Shown here: one piece after another, positions 37,266 to 46,105 of the stretch
How the letters are laid out: every line of letters starts with the position of its first letter
Position numbering within the stretch: the stretch's first letter is position 1
Assembly: GCA_964550285.1 (NCBI GenBank)
Contig: CAZJYN010000003.1
Location: 9,749 to 73,748, forward strand
Origin: S36-B12 sp964550285
Lineage (GTDB): Bacteria > Actinomycetota > Actinomycetes > S36-B12
Direction: 5' to 3'
DNA: 64,000 nt
Notes under the pieces: model-generated
Told to the model about the DNA's origin: nothing
Database searches by the model: none
Seen by the model: only the letters and a program-made list of their open reading frames with translations
Translations under genes and position numbers: made by a program

Positions 37266-38502
37266 TGCCCACTTCCTCGCGCCAGTCCTCCGGCAGCATG
37301 TGATCGACGACATCGTCGATCGTTACCGCCCCCAGGAGGTGGTCGTCCTCATCGATGACAGGTAGGGCGACGATGTTGTAGGCCGCGAAGTTTCGCGTGA
37401 CGTCTCCGAGGGGAGTGTCCGGCCGGACGGCGTTGATGGTCGTGTCCACTAAGGATGAAACCAAGGTGGAGGGCGGCTCGCGCAGTAGTCGTTGGAAGTG
37501 GCAGGTGCCGAGGTATCGCCCGGTGGGTGTTTCGGTGGGTGGTCGGCAGATGAACACCTGCGCTGCGAGTGCCGGCGGTAGGTCGGGGTTGCGAATACTC
37601 GCTAGTGCTTCGGCGACCGAGGCATCGGGCGCGAGCACTACGGGTTCGGTCGTCATCATGCCGCCGGCGGAGAAGTCGTCGTAGGCCAGCAGTCGACGGA
37701 TGTCGTCCGCCTCATCGGGTTCCATCTCCTCGAGCAGGTACTCGGCCTGCTCGGGAGGAAGATCGGAGATGAGGTCCGCGGCGTCTCCGGGATCCATTTC
37801 CTCTAGGACATCGGCAGCGCGTTCGCGATCGAGCGCTTGCATGATCTCCACACGATCGTCGTCGATGAGTTCCTCGAGCACGTCGGCTAAGCGCTCGTCG
37901 TCGAGTTCCCGGGCTACTTCCAATCGTCGTTTGGGAACCAGATTGTGCAACAACGACGCTACGTCGGCTGGGCGTAGCTGGTCGAGGGTCGCGAGCAGTT
38001 GCTCAGCGGGTTGGGCTTCCTCGGGCAGTGACATACCCGATACCTCGGGCCATTCGACCAAGAAGCGCTCACCGCGCCGGCGCAGACCCGACCCACCGCG
38101 CTTGACGAACAGCGAGTCGACCAGCCACTCACGACTCTTGGTCTGGGCTACGCCGATATCGACGACCTGCACGCGCTCGCCGGAGTCGCGCAGCGTGATG
38201 GATCGATCCAGCAACTCGGCGGTGGCGAGGGATTCGTTTCGTCGTTGTTCGAATCTGCGTAGGTTGACGGTTCCGGAGACGACTACCTGACCGGCATCTA
38301 TGGCCGTCACCTTGGTCATCGGTACGAATATGCGTCGCCGGGGTGGCACCTCGACCACCAGGCCGGTCAGCCGCGGTGCGTTGCCACCGATGCGCAGCAC
38401 GACCACCGCATCGCGCACCTTGCCCATCTGATCGCCTTGGGTGTCGAAGACCCCCAGCCCGGCCAAGCGGGCCAGGAATAGGCGAGAAGTGGTGGTCGTC
38501 AC
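37258..38502 (-). CDS. MgtE-N and CBS-pair regulatory protein with PRC-barrel
   Basis: A 414-residue cytoplasmic protein with three parts: a PRC-barrel-like N terminus (about 1-130), the MgtE_N superhelix with repeated acidic motifs (LADVLEELIDDD, AADVLEEMDPGDAADLI), and two CBS domains (about 280-410) ending IDDVVDHMLPEDW. It lacks the MgtE membrane channel. It may sense Mg or nucleotides and act on a partner such as the coupled DUF1003 protein; this is inference. GTG 38502 has TAGCCT seven bases upstream. Confidence 0.85.
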   Translation of the reverse strand: MTTTTSRLFLARLAGLGVFDTQGDQMGKVRDAVVVLRIGGNAPRLTGLVVEVPPRRRIFVPMTKVTAIDAGQVVVSGTVNLRRFEQRRNESLATAELLDRSITLRDSGERVQVVDIGVAQTKSREWLVDSLFVKRGGSGLRRRGERFLVEWPEVSGMSLPEEAQPAEQLLATLDQLRPADVASLLHNLVPKRRLEVARELDDERLADVLEELIDDDRVEIMQALDRERAADVLEEMDPGDAADLISDLPPEQAEYLLEEMEPDEADDIRRLLAYDDFSAGGMMTTEPVVLAPDASVAEALASIRNPDLPPALAAQVFICRPPTETPTGRYLGTCHFQRLLREPPSTLVSSLVDTTINAVRPDTPLGDVTRNFAAYNIVALPVIDEDDHLLGAVTIDDVVDHMLPEDWREEVGNG

Positions 38503-38557
38503 GCCCGGAAGGCTACCGTCGCGCTTCGACGTTACCCGTGTATAAGGAGGCAGCAGG

Positions 38558-39508
38558 GTGGCAGAGCAGCCGCGGCAGCCGCCCCACGGCCCATCCGGCC
38601 TCACGCGACCGGCCAACGTCGACCTCGCACGCCTCGGGATAGCCGTGGTGTTCATTTCGCTAAGCGGGCCGATGATCGCGGCTACGGCGGCGCCGGCACT
38701 TGCGATCGCTTTCTGGCGCTGTTTGATCGGCAGCGGCTTGACGGGAATATGGGTCGGGCTGCGTCAGCGCACGCAATTGGCCCAGTTGACCCGTCGGGAA
38801 CTGCGGCTGACCGCACTCGCGGGCTTGTTCCTTGGATTGCACTTCGCCACCTGGATTCCCTCGCTCACGATGACGACGATCGCGGCCTCGACCGCCTTGG
38901 TAGCCACCCAGCCGATCTGGGCTGCCTTCATCGCGCGTGCCAGCGGAGTGCGGATCGAGCGGCGAGTCTGGGTGGGCATCACGATCGCGTTCAGCGGCGT
39001 CATCGTCTTGACGGGCGTGGACCTCTCGGTGGATCCGCAGCACCTCGTGGGTGATGCGCTCGCGCTGGTCGGCGCGATCTTCGCTGCCGCCTATGTCTCC
39101 GTTGCCGAGCGTGTGCGGCAAACAGTCGATACCTCGACCATGACGTTCGTGCTGTACGCGGTCTCGGCCGTGACGATCTTGCCGCTTGTCTTCTTATTCG
39201 GTGAAGCCCTGGTGGGATTCGATACCCGCGCCTGGTTGTTGATTTTGGCGGTCACCCTGGGGGCCCAGTTACTCGGACACTCCATGATGAACAAGGTGCT
39301 CTCGAGTACTTCCGCGACTGTCGTCTCGCTGGCGATCTTGTTCGAGATGCCCGGGGCCACCATCGTGGCGGCCATCTGGCTCGGGCAGGTACCACCGCTC
39401 GCGCTGTTGCCGGCGGCCGCACTCATCTTGATCGGTTTAGCGATCGTTATCCGCTCCGCCGATCGACGCCCGGGCCCGGCGACGATTACCGAGACTTCGC
39501 CGATTTGA
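38558..39508 (+). CDS. EamA/DMT family transporter
   Basis: A 316-residue drug/metabolite transporter superfamily protein with ten hydrophobic segments arranged as two EamA repeats (about 28-160 and 165-305). The start is GTG 38558 behind an AAGGAGG ribosome-binding site. Such carriers usually export amino acids or metabolites; the substrate cannot be told. The last 23 bp overlap the converging MFS gene. Confidence 0.85.
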   Translation: MAEQPRQPPHGPSGLTRPANVDLARLGIAVVFISLSGPMIAATAAPALAIAFWRCLIGSGLTGIWVGLRQRTQLAQLTRRELRLTALAGLFLGLHFATWIPSLTMTTIAASTALVATQPIWAAFIARASGVRIERRVWVGITIAFSGVIVLTGVDLSVDPQHLVGDALALVGAIFAAAYVSVAERVRQTVDTSTMTFVLYAVSAVTILPLVFLFGEALVGFDTRAWLLILAVTLGAQLLGHSMMNKVLSSTSATVVSLAILFEMPGATIVAAIWLGQVPPLALLPAAALILIGLAIVIRSADRRPGPATITETSPI

Positions 39509-40736
39509 GGACTGCGCTCAGGGGTAGCAAGGCAACTGCCGCGAGGACCGCGATGCCTACGCCCCAGGCGATACCGGCACCGTCTGCGATGGCACCGACC
39601 GCTAGCGGCGCAACCACGAAGCCGGCCCGGGAAAGCCAACTCAATGTCGAGACGCCGGTTGCCGGCTTGATGCCCGGCAAGTGGGCTACGGCACGCATTG
39701 CCGCCGGGAACAGTGTGGCAACGCCGAAGCCGGTAACGGCGCATCCGATGATGAAGGCCCACGCCGAGCCGATCATCAGCGATCCGCCGAGTGTGACGGC
39801 GGTAGCCGTCATGGCGATGCGTGTCCAGGTTCGTTCGCCGATGGCATCCACGATCCGATCACCGAGGAAGCGTCCCGCGGTCATCGCGACACTGAATGCC
39901 ACGTAGCCCCAGCCCACGAAGCGCTCTGGAGTACCGATCTCCGTTAAGTAGATCGAACTCCATCGCCCGGGGATGTCCTCGATCATCACCGCGAGGATGA
40001 TGAAGGCGCCCAGCGCCCAGATGATCGGTCTGGCGATCACGCGGCGACTGGCCGCGATCGAGGGTGGTGGAGCCATGAACGACGACGGATCAGCGTTCGC
40101 GGACTCGATCCGTTCGACATCGTGAGCGGCGCCGGCCGGTGTGTCCTCGTCCAGGAACGATTCAGGATCCTTGCCGGCAAGCAGCCAGCGACGAGTGCTG
40201 AAGACCAGCACTGCGCACAGCACAGACACCAGAGCCAGGCTCCAGGCGAGTGGCAGTCCTATCGCAGCGGTGGTTACTCCGATGAGTCCACCGGCCACCG
40301 TTCCCAGGGACCAGTAGCCATGGAAGGTGTTCAGGATGGATCGCCGAACACCATGTTGCACCCGCATGGCGTGCGAGTTCATCGCAGCATCCATGACGGC
40401 ATCCAACGCGCCGATCACCAACAGTACGAACGCGAAGACCCACAGCCCATCGGCGAGGCCGATCAGCGGTAGCACCGGCAGGATCGCGACGAGGGAGAGG
40501 ACCGCGACAGTGTTGCTCCCCAAGCGGCCGATCAGCGGGCCCGCGAGGATCCCCGCGGCCACTCCTCCGACCGCGCCTGCGGTGAGCGCGAGACCGATGT
40601 CGAAATCGGTAAGTGCCAAGTCGATCTGTATTTCCGCCAGGCGCGGCAGCCACGCACTCAAGGTGAGTGCATTGACGAAGAACAGCACCGAGACCGCGAT
40701 GCGGGCACGCTGCATTCGATGAACCGACGGATCCAC
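39486..40736 (-). CDS. MFS transporter
   Basis: A 416-residue major facilitator with 12 predicted membrane helices and a long polar loop near residues 195-225. The pattern resembles the YbjJ/fucose-permease-like branch (SAWLPRLAEIQ at the start, NTFHGYWSLGTVAGG in helix 5). GTG 40736 is chosen over ATG 40715 because TAGGTT lies six bases upstream (40743-40748). The substrate is unknown. Confidence 0.85.
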   Translation of the reverse strand: MDPSVHRMQRARIAVSVLFFVNALTLSAWLPRLAEIQIDLALTDFDIGLALTAGAVGGVAAGILAGPLIGRLGSNTVAVLSLVAILPVLPLIGLADGLWVFAFVLLVIGALDAVMDAAMNSHAMRVQHGVRRSILNTFHGYWSLGTVAGGLIGVTTAAIGLPLAWSLALVSVLCAVLVFSTRRWLLAGKDPESFLDEDTPAGAAHDVERIESANADPSSFMAPPPSIAASRRVIARPIIWALGAFIILAVMIEDIPGRWSSIYLTEIGTPERFVGWGYVAFSVAMTAGRFLGDRIVDAIGERTWTRIAMTATAVTLGGSLMIGSAWAFIIGCAVTGFGVATLFPAAMRAVAHLPGIKPATGVSTLSWLSRAGFVVAPLAVGAIADGAGIAWGVGIAVLAAVALLPLSAVLKSAKSR

Positions 40737-40799
40737 CCGATGAACCTAGGGCATGTTCGATGGATCGTGGATAGGCTCGAGGCGTCGAAAGGAGCGGGA

Positions 40800-41765
40800 A
40801 TGAACCACAGCGCGCGCGAGGTACGAAGCCGTCGATCCAACCTCGCGGTACCTGGCTCGAGCACCAAGATGCTGGAGAAGGCGAAGGGTCTACCCGCCGA
40901 TCAGGTCTTCATGGACATCGAAGATGCAGTAGCACCGCTCGCCAAGCCCGATGCCCGCAAGAACATCGTGGCCGCACTGAATGAGGGCGGCTACGACGGC
41001 AAGGTGCGGTCGGTTCGCGTCAATGACTGGACCACCGAGTGGACGTACGCCGACGTGATCGAGGTCGTCTCGGGTGCTGGTGCGAATCTTGACTGCATCA
41101 TGTTGCCGAAGGTCCAGGGCCCCGAACAGATCCAGGCGCTGGACATGTTGCTCACCCAAATCGAGAAGTCCGAGGGACTCGAAGTCGGTCGCATCGGGAT
41201 CGAGGCGCAGATCGAGAATGCGATGGGACTGATCAAGGTCGACGAAATCGCTGCCGCGAGCCCGCGGGTTGAAACGATCATCTTCGGCCCGGCGGACTTC
41301 ATGGCGAGCATCAACATGAAGTCGCTCGTCGTAGGTGAGCAGCCGCCGGGTTACGACGTCGGCGACGCCTATCACTACATCTTGATGCGGATCCTGATGG
41401 CAGCTCGCGCCTACGACAAGCAAGCTATCGATGGCCCGTACCTGCAGATCAAGGACACCGACGGCTACAAGCGGGTAGCCGGGCGAAGCGCGGCGCTCGG
41501 CTTCGACGGCAAGTGGGTGCTGCATCCGGGGCAGATCGATGTCGCGAACGAGGTGTTCTCGCCAACGCAGGACGATTACGAGCACGCGGAGCTGATTTTG
41601 GATGCCTACGAGTGGTACACCTCGGCCGAAGGTGGGGCGCGCGGCGCGGCGATGCTCGGCGACGAGATGATCGACGAGGCCAGCCGGAAGATGGCCCTGG
41701 TCATCTCGGGCAAGGGGAGGGCTGCTGGCATGCAGCGCACGCAGACCTTCACGCCACCTGAGTAG
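40800..41765 (+). CDS. HpcH/HpaI aldolase / CitE-like CoA-ester lyase
   Basis: A 321-residue TIM-barrel lyase of the citrate-lyase beta/malyl-CoA lyase family. Conserved features are SNLAVPGSS at the start, MDIEDAVAP with the acidic metal ligands, RVNDW, IMLPKVQGPEQI, IEAQIENAMGL and FGPADFMASI. Members cleave malyl-CoA, methylmalyl-CoA or citramalyl-CoA. ATG 40800 follows AAAGGAG; TAGGCT near 40770 is a likely -10. It leads the cluster with the J-domain protein and the acyl-CoA dehydrogenase, pointing to acyl-CoA or glyoxylate-linked metabolism. Confidence 0.88.
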   Translation: MNHSAREVRSRRSNLAVPGSSTKMLEKAKGLPADQVFMDIEDAVAPLAKPDARKNIVAALNEGGYDGKVRSVRVNDWTTEWTYADVIEVVSGAGANLDCIMLPKVQGPEQIQALDMLLTQIEKSEGLEVGRIGIEAQIENAMGLIKVDEIAAASPRVETIIFGPADFMASINMKSLVVGEQPPGYDVGDAYHYILMRILMAARAYDKQAIDGPYLQIKDTDGYKRVAGRSAALGFDGKWVLHPGQIDVANEVFSPTQDDYEHAELILDAYEWYTSAEGGARGAAMLGDEMIDEASRKMALVISGKGRAAGMQRTQTFTPPE

Positions 41766-41775
41766 TCGAGCGCTC

Positions 41776-42363
41776 ATGGATCGAAGAGCGGCCAGTGCCT
41801 TGCTGGGTATTGGCCCTGATGCAGATCCCCACCAGGTGCGCAGTGCTTGGCGGGTGTGGGCTCGGGTGGCCCACCCCGATGCCGGTGGCGATCCGGCCCA
41901 CTTTCGCGAACTGGTTCGAGCGCGCGATGTGCTGCTCGAAGGAAGCATCCCGGTGCCCGTTGCCATGCCGGATCCAAAACCACGGGCCAGTTTGCGCACT
42001 GTGTGTCGCTATCCGGATCGAGCGGCGTTGGCATGGATCGCGGCGGCCTACCTGATTGCACTGGCGGTGCCGGTGATCGGCCTCGTGGTGCCCACGTGGC
42101 TCGCCGCCGGCGTCATGGGTGGATTCGGTGCTTTCGCGGCGGGGGTGGCGACCCGCCTCCTCCTCCAGCGCGAAGCCGACGTCGGCCATCGCATCGCTAC
42201 CTTGGCGCTCGCCTGGATCCCGCTCACGCTTGGTCAGGTCGTCGTTTCCTCGGCGCTAGCGGTGCCGGTACTCACGGTCCTGCCCGTACTCGTCCTGCCT
42301 TTCGCGGTGGCCGTTGCGATGGTGAATCCTGGGGCGGGCCTGTGGCGACCGGTTTCCTCTTAG
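41776..42363 (+). CDS. J-domain-like membrane protein
   Basis: A 195-residue protein with a compact N-terminal J-domain-like segment, including the HPD motif at residues 33-35 (WARVAHPDAGGDP), followed by three or four hydrophobic segments from residue 83 on. J domains recruit Hsp70/DnaK through HPD, so this could place DnaK at the membrane. The J region is shorter than usual. It starts 10 bp after the lyase gene, so it is probably in that operon. I know of no characterised homologue. Confidence 0.65.
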   Translation: MDRRAASALLGIGPDADPHQVRSAWRVWARVAHPDAGGDPAHFRELVRARDVLLEGSIPVPVAMPDPKPRASLRTVCRYPDRAALAWIAAAYLIALAVPVIGLVVPTWLAAGVMGGFGAFAAGVATRLLLQREADVGHRIATLALAWIPLTLGQVVVSSALAVPVLTVLPVLVLPFAVAVAMVNPGAGLWRPVSS

Positions 42364-42474
42364 CCGCATCCTGACGCGCTGTCCGGGCGCGATGGCGCCG
42401 ATGGCGTTAGCATCTCAAACACGCTGTGGTGGGCCGAGAAGGCAGATCTCGGACGACCTGTACGGAGGGGCATT

Positions 42475-43680
42475 ATGGGGCGCTTGTTGCAGACCGACGG
42501 ATTGAACCAGGACCAAAAGGACATTCTCGCGGGCATCCGCGAGTTCGTCGATGCCGAGATTATCCCGGTAGCCGGGGATCTCGAGCACAACGACGAGTAC
42601 CCCAAGGACATCGTCGACGGATTGAAAGAACTCGGCGTCTTCGGCTTGATGATCCCCGAGGAGTACGGCGGCCTAGGCCAGTCGTTGCTCACCTACGCCC
42701 TCGTGGTCGAGGAGATCGCGCGCGGTTGGATGAGTGTCAGCGGCGTTATCAACACGCACTTCATCGTCTCGCACATGGTGCTGCATCACGGCACGGAAGA
42801 GCAAAAGCAGCACTACCTGCCCAAGATGGCCGAAGGTGAGATTCGCGGCGCCTTCAGCATGACCGAACCAGAATGCGGATCGGACGTATCGGCAATCACC
42901 AGCAAGGCGGTGGCCGATGGTGATGACTACCTGCTGACAGGCCAGAAGATGTGGCTGACGAACGGCGGATCCTCGAACTTGGTCGCGGTGCTCGTCAAGA
43001 CCGACAACGCCGCACCGCAGGACGCCAGCGTCTACAAGCGAATGTCCACGTTCCTCATCGACAAGCCGGAGGGTTTCGGCGAGGTGCGTGAAGGCCTGAC
43101 CATCCCGGGGAAGATCGAAAAGATGGGCTACAAGGGAGTCGACACCACCGAGTTGGTGATGGATGGTCTCCGGCTGCCCGCCAGTGCGATCCTCGGCGGG
43201 GAACCCGGCAAGGGTTTCTACCAGATGATGGACGGCGTGGAGGTCGGGCGCGTCAACGTAGCCGCTCGGGCCTGCGGCCTCGCCCTGCGTGCGTTCGAAC
43301 TCGGCATCGAGTACGCCCAGCAGCGAGTCACCTTCGGCAAGCAGATCAGCGAGCATCAGGCCGTCGCCTTCCGGCTCGCCGACATGGCCACCAAGGTCGA
43401 GGCCGCCCACCAGATGATGGTGATGGCCGCACGGACCAAGGACAACGGCGAGCGAAACGACCTCGAGGCCGGCATGGCCAAGTACCTCGCGAGTGAGTAC
43501 TGCAAGGAGGTGGTCGAGGACTCCTTCCGGATCCATGGCGGTTACGGCTACTCCAAGGAGTACGAGATCGAACGGCTCTACCGCGAGGCGCCGATGTTGA
43601 TGATCGGCGAGGGCACGGCCGATATTCAGAAGATGATCGTGGCTCGTCGGCTGCTCGAGGACTACAAGATCCGCACCTGA
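42475..43680 (+). CDS. Acyl-CoA dehydrogenase
   Basis: A 401-residue flavoprotein. Motifs include FSMTEPECGSDVSAI (FAD/substrate loop), QKMWLTNGG, QRVTFGKQISEHQAV and the C-terminal HGGYGYSKEYEIERLYREA. The catalytic base is Glu379 in IGEGTADIQ, as in short/medium-chain enzymes. Its exact acyl substrate is unknown. The ATG follows ACGGAGGGG, with TAGCAT near 42405 as a likely -10. The next gene's ATG overlaps its stop. Confidence 0.93.
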   Translation: MGRLLQTDGLNQDQKDILAGIREFVDAEIIPVAGDLEHNDEYPKDIVDGLKELGVFGLMIPEEYGGLGQSLLTYALVVEEIARGWMSVSGVINTHFIVSHMVLHHGTEEQKQHYLPKMAEGEIRGAFSMTEPECGSDVSAITSKAVADGDDYLLTGQKMWLTNGGSSNLVAVLVKTDNAAPQDASVYKRMSTFLIDKPEGFGEVREGLTIPGKIEKMGYKGVDTTELVMDGLRLPASAILGGEPGKGFYQMMDGVEVGRVNVAARACGLALRAFELGIEYAQQRVTFGKQISEHQAVAFRLADMATKVEAAHQMMVMAARTKDNGERNDLEAGMAKYLASEYCKEVVEDSFRIHGGYGYSKEYEIERLYREAPMLMIGEGTADIQKMIVARRLLEDYKIRT

Positions 43681-44084
43681 TGACCGAAATCCCCTGTGTG
43701 GGCGCCGTGGTCTTCGACGACACCAACCGGCTTTTGCTGGTCAAACGCGCGAATCCGCCGGCGCAGGGCATGTGGTCGTTGCCCGGTGGTCGCCTGGAGT
43801 CGGGGGAGACCGCCGAGCAAGGCGTGGTGCGGGAGGTCTGTGAAGAGACCGGCTTGGTGATCGAAGTCGAACGCGAGGTTGGCACGGTGCAACGGATGGC
43901 CCCGGGCGGAGGCACGTACGTGATCCGTGACTTCCTGTGCATCGGGTCGGGGGAACCCGTTGCTGGAGACGATGCCGCCGATGCCCGATTCGTGACGGCG
44001 AGTCAATTACGCGAACTACCGACCAGCGAAGGTCTGGTCGAGGCGCTCGAGGCTTGGAATCTGCTTCCCGCTGACCTACGGTGA
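43680..44084 (+). CDS. NUDIX hydrolase
   Basis: A 134-residue NUDIX protein. The Nudix box starts at Gly37 (GRLESGETAEQGVVREVCEETGL) with all catalytic glutamates present. It hydrolyses a nucleoside diphosphate linked to another group, possibly in pool clean-up. Its ATG shares a base with the acyl-CoA dehydrogenase stop (TGATG), so it is co-translated. Its 3' end contains the promoter of the next gene. Confidence 0.92.
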   Translation: MTEIPCVGAVVFDDTNRLLLVKRANPPAQGMWSLPGGRLESGETAEQGVVREVCEETGLVIEVEREVGTVQRMAPGGGTYVIRDFLCIGSGEPVAGDDAADARFVTASQLRELPTSEGLVEALEAWNLLPADLR

Positions 44085-44088
44085 CGCG

Positions 44089-44913
44089 ATGCTGGTGAAG
44101 TTGTCGGCCACGAAAGTCGGCGCGTGGCAGGACTGTCCGCGCAAGTACTTCCTCACTTACGTCGCAAAGGAGCGGCACGGAAAATCGTGGGCGCATCTGT
44201 CCTACGGCAATGCGGTGCACGGTGCCTTGCGCGAATGGTTCGACCTGCCTGTCGAGCAACGCACCGACGATCGAATCCCCGCTCTCGTCGATGGGGCATG
44301 GACCGATGCCGGATTCCAGGACCAGGCCCAGGCAGCGAGGTGGCGAGCAACCGCAACGCAGATAGTCCGCGATTATCTGGCCGGGGTGCCATCATCCTTC
44401 GAACCGATGAGCACCGAACGCAGTCTGGCTTTCAAGACCGAAACCTTCATCGTGGAAGGACGCATCGATCGGTTGGATGAGCTCGATGGCGAGGTGTCGG
44501 TAGTCGACTACAAGACCGGCCGATCCGCTCCCGCCGAGGACGATGTCCGCGGATCCGCGGCGTTGGCGATGTACGCGCTTATGGTGCAGCGGACGCTGAA
44601 TCGTCCTTGCTTCGACGTTGCTTTGCATCACGTACCCAGCGGCAGCCAGGTGACATGGCGGCACACTCCCCAAAGCTTGGATCGTCATCTCGACCGGATC
44701 GGCGCTCTGGCAACGGACATCGCCCGGGCTCAGGACACCTGGGAATCGACCGACCATTCCGATGAGGTGCGCGACGAACTATTCCCTGCGCAGCCCGGAG
44801 CGCTATGCGGATACTGCGATTACTGGGATATCTGTCCAAGCGGCCAACAGCAGACACGGCGACGCGAATCCTGGGAAGCGCTCGAAGGCTCCAGCGCGCG
44901 GGAGACTAGGTAG
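44089..44913 (+). CDS. RecB-like PD-(D/E)XK nuclease with Fe-S cysteines
   Basis: A 274-residue stand-alone nuclease of the Cas4/AddB/RecB C-terminal type. Catalytic residues are in GRIDRLD (Asp127) and VVDYKTG (Asp140, Lys142). Cys16 near the N terminus with Cys240, Cys243 and Cys249 near the C terminus matches the four-cysteine [4Fe-4S] staple of AddB and Cas4. No cas gene, helicase or CRISPR array is near, so a DNA-repair role is likelier. TACGGT at 44077-44082, inside the NUDIX stop region, gives it a leaderless promoter. Confidence 0.88.
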   Translation: MLVKLSATKVGAWQDCPRKYFLTYVAKERHGKSWAHLSYGNAVHGALREWFDLPVEQRTDDRIPALVDGAWTDAGFQDQAQAARWRATATQIVRDYLAGVPSSFEPMSTERSLAFKTETFIVEGRIDRLDELDGEVSVVDYKTGRSAPAEDDVRGSAALAMYALMVQRTLNRPCFDVALHHVPSGSQVTWRHTPQSLDRHLDRIGALATDIARAQDTWESTDHSDEVRDELFPAQPGALCGYCDYWDICPSGQQQTRRRESWEALEGSSARETR

Positions 44914-45280
44914 CCGGGATTTGCGCCCACACGCACAGTTGCTCACCGTTGCGCTCGAACCCCCACGCGGTCGTGAGCTCCTCGATCAGCAGTAGGCCAC
45001 GTCCACCGGAATCATCGGCACCGGAATCGCTATCGACCCGCACGGTGGGCTCGAAATCAGATGCGCTGCACACTCGTAGCAGTAGGCCATCGGAGCGAAC
45101 GTCCGCTTGCAGCGTGATTGGCCCTCGGCCATGCCGCCATGCATTCGTGATCAACTCGGTGGCGACCAGTTCGGCATCGATCGCCTCTTCGTTGCCGGAG
45201 AGCAGTTGACGCAGGTGCCAGCGCGCCTGACCGGGAGCCGTGGCATCGGCCGGTAACTCCCAGGTCTGTGTTGCGCTCAT
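44906..45280 (-). CDS. Histidine-kinase-like ATPase (anti-sigma factor type)
   Basis: A 124-residue GHKL-fold protein of the HATPase_c_2 group. It has the N-box-like AELVATELITNAWRHG near 38-53 and the G-box GGRGLLLIEELTTAWGF near 92-108. Stand-alone domains of this kind are anti-sigma or regulatory serine kinases in actinobacteria. ATG 45280 follows GGAGG; the longer frame to 45313 has no signal. It overlaps the nuclease gene tail to tail by eight bases and diverges from parA. Confidence 0.82.
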   Translation of the reverse strand: MSATQTWELPADATAPGQARWHLRQLLSGNEEAIDAELVATELITNAWRHGRGPITLQADVRSDGLLLRVCSASDFEPTVRVDSDSGADDSGGRGLLLIEELTTAWGFERNGEQLCVWAQIPAT

Positions 45281-45358
45281 GCTTGGCCTCCGTGCGTGCA
45301 TCCGTGCGATCACCGCATCTTTACATTGGGCGTCGCATTAGGCCGCCACAATAGGTCT

Positions 45359-46105
45359 ATGGGCCGGGTCATCGCCGTCGCGAATCAAAAGGGCGGCGTT
45401 GCCAAGACAACCACCGCCATCACCGTCGCCTCCGCGCTCGCGGAATCGGGCAAGCGTGTCTTGGTGGTGGATCTAGACGCGCAGGCCTGCGCCACCTTCT
45501 CGCTGGGCATCGATCCAGAGGACCTACCGGCCGAACTGCCAAGGACCTATCTGTCCGGGGAGGGGGAGCCGCCGATCATCTCCACTGAAGAGGGGGTGGA
45601 CTTGCTGCCGGCCACGATCGATCTAGCGAGCGCCGACCACGATTTCGCAGGCGGCGCGGGCCGCGAGCGCATGCTCGAGCGGATCGTGGATCCGCTTCGG
45701 GAGGCTTATGACTACATCGTGATCGACTGTTCGCCGTCCTTGGGGCTGATGACGATCAATGCCCTCATCGCCGCTGACGAAGTCCTCGTTCCCTTGAAGT
45801 GCGAGACGCTTGCGCATCGTGGGCTCGGCCAATTGATGGAGGCCATCGAGGAGGTGCAGCGCTGGGCGAACCCGACGCTTCGCGTGGCCGGGCTGGTACC
45901 GACTTTGTTCGACGGACGAACGATGCACGCCCGCGCCATCCTCGCCGATCTCGGACCACGCTTTGAAGTCCCGGTGCTCGAGGCGATACCGCGCAGTGTG
46001 CGTTTCGCCGAGGCGCCGGCTGTCGGCCGGACGATCTTGGCGACCGCCCCGCGCTCCGAGGGCGCTGCGGCTTACCGGCGGGTGGCTCAGGCCTTGGATT
46101 CCTGA
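45359..46105 (+). CDS. ParA/Soj family ATPase
   Basis: A 248-residue deviant-Walker ATPase. The P loop is NQKGGVAKTTT (about 9-19), the A' motif VVDLDAQACATFSLG, and Walker B VIDCSPSLG. No parB or parS-like site is adjacent, so it is probably not the chromosome partitioning ParA. Its position next to rhlE matches the extra Soj-like Rv3213c of mycobacteria. ATG 45359 has CACAAT six bases upstream. It could also serve the Tad locus, which lacks a TadZ, but that is speculation. Confidence 0.85.
   Translation: MGRVIAVANQKGGVAKTTTAITVASALAESGKRVLVVDLDAQACATFSLGIDPEDLPAELPRTYLSGEGEPPIISTEEGVDLLPATIDLASADHDFAGGAGRERMLERIVDPLREAYDYIVIDCSPSLGLMTINALIAADEVLVPLKCETLAHRGLGQLMEAIEEVQRWANPTLRVAGLVPTLFDGRTMHARAILADLGPRFEVPVLEAIPRSVRFAEAPAVGRTILATAPRSEGAAAYRRVAQALDS

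Noticed and set aside
44089..44913. Cas4 of a CRISPR system
   Set aside because: The Fe-S nuclease has Cas4-like residues, but no cas genes or repeat array are in the window.
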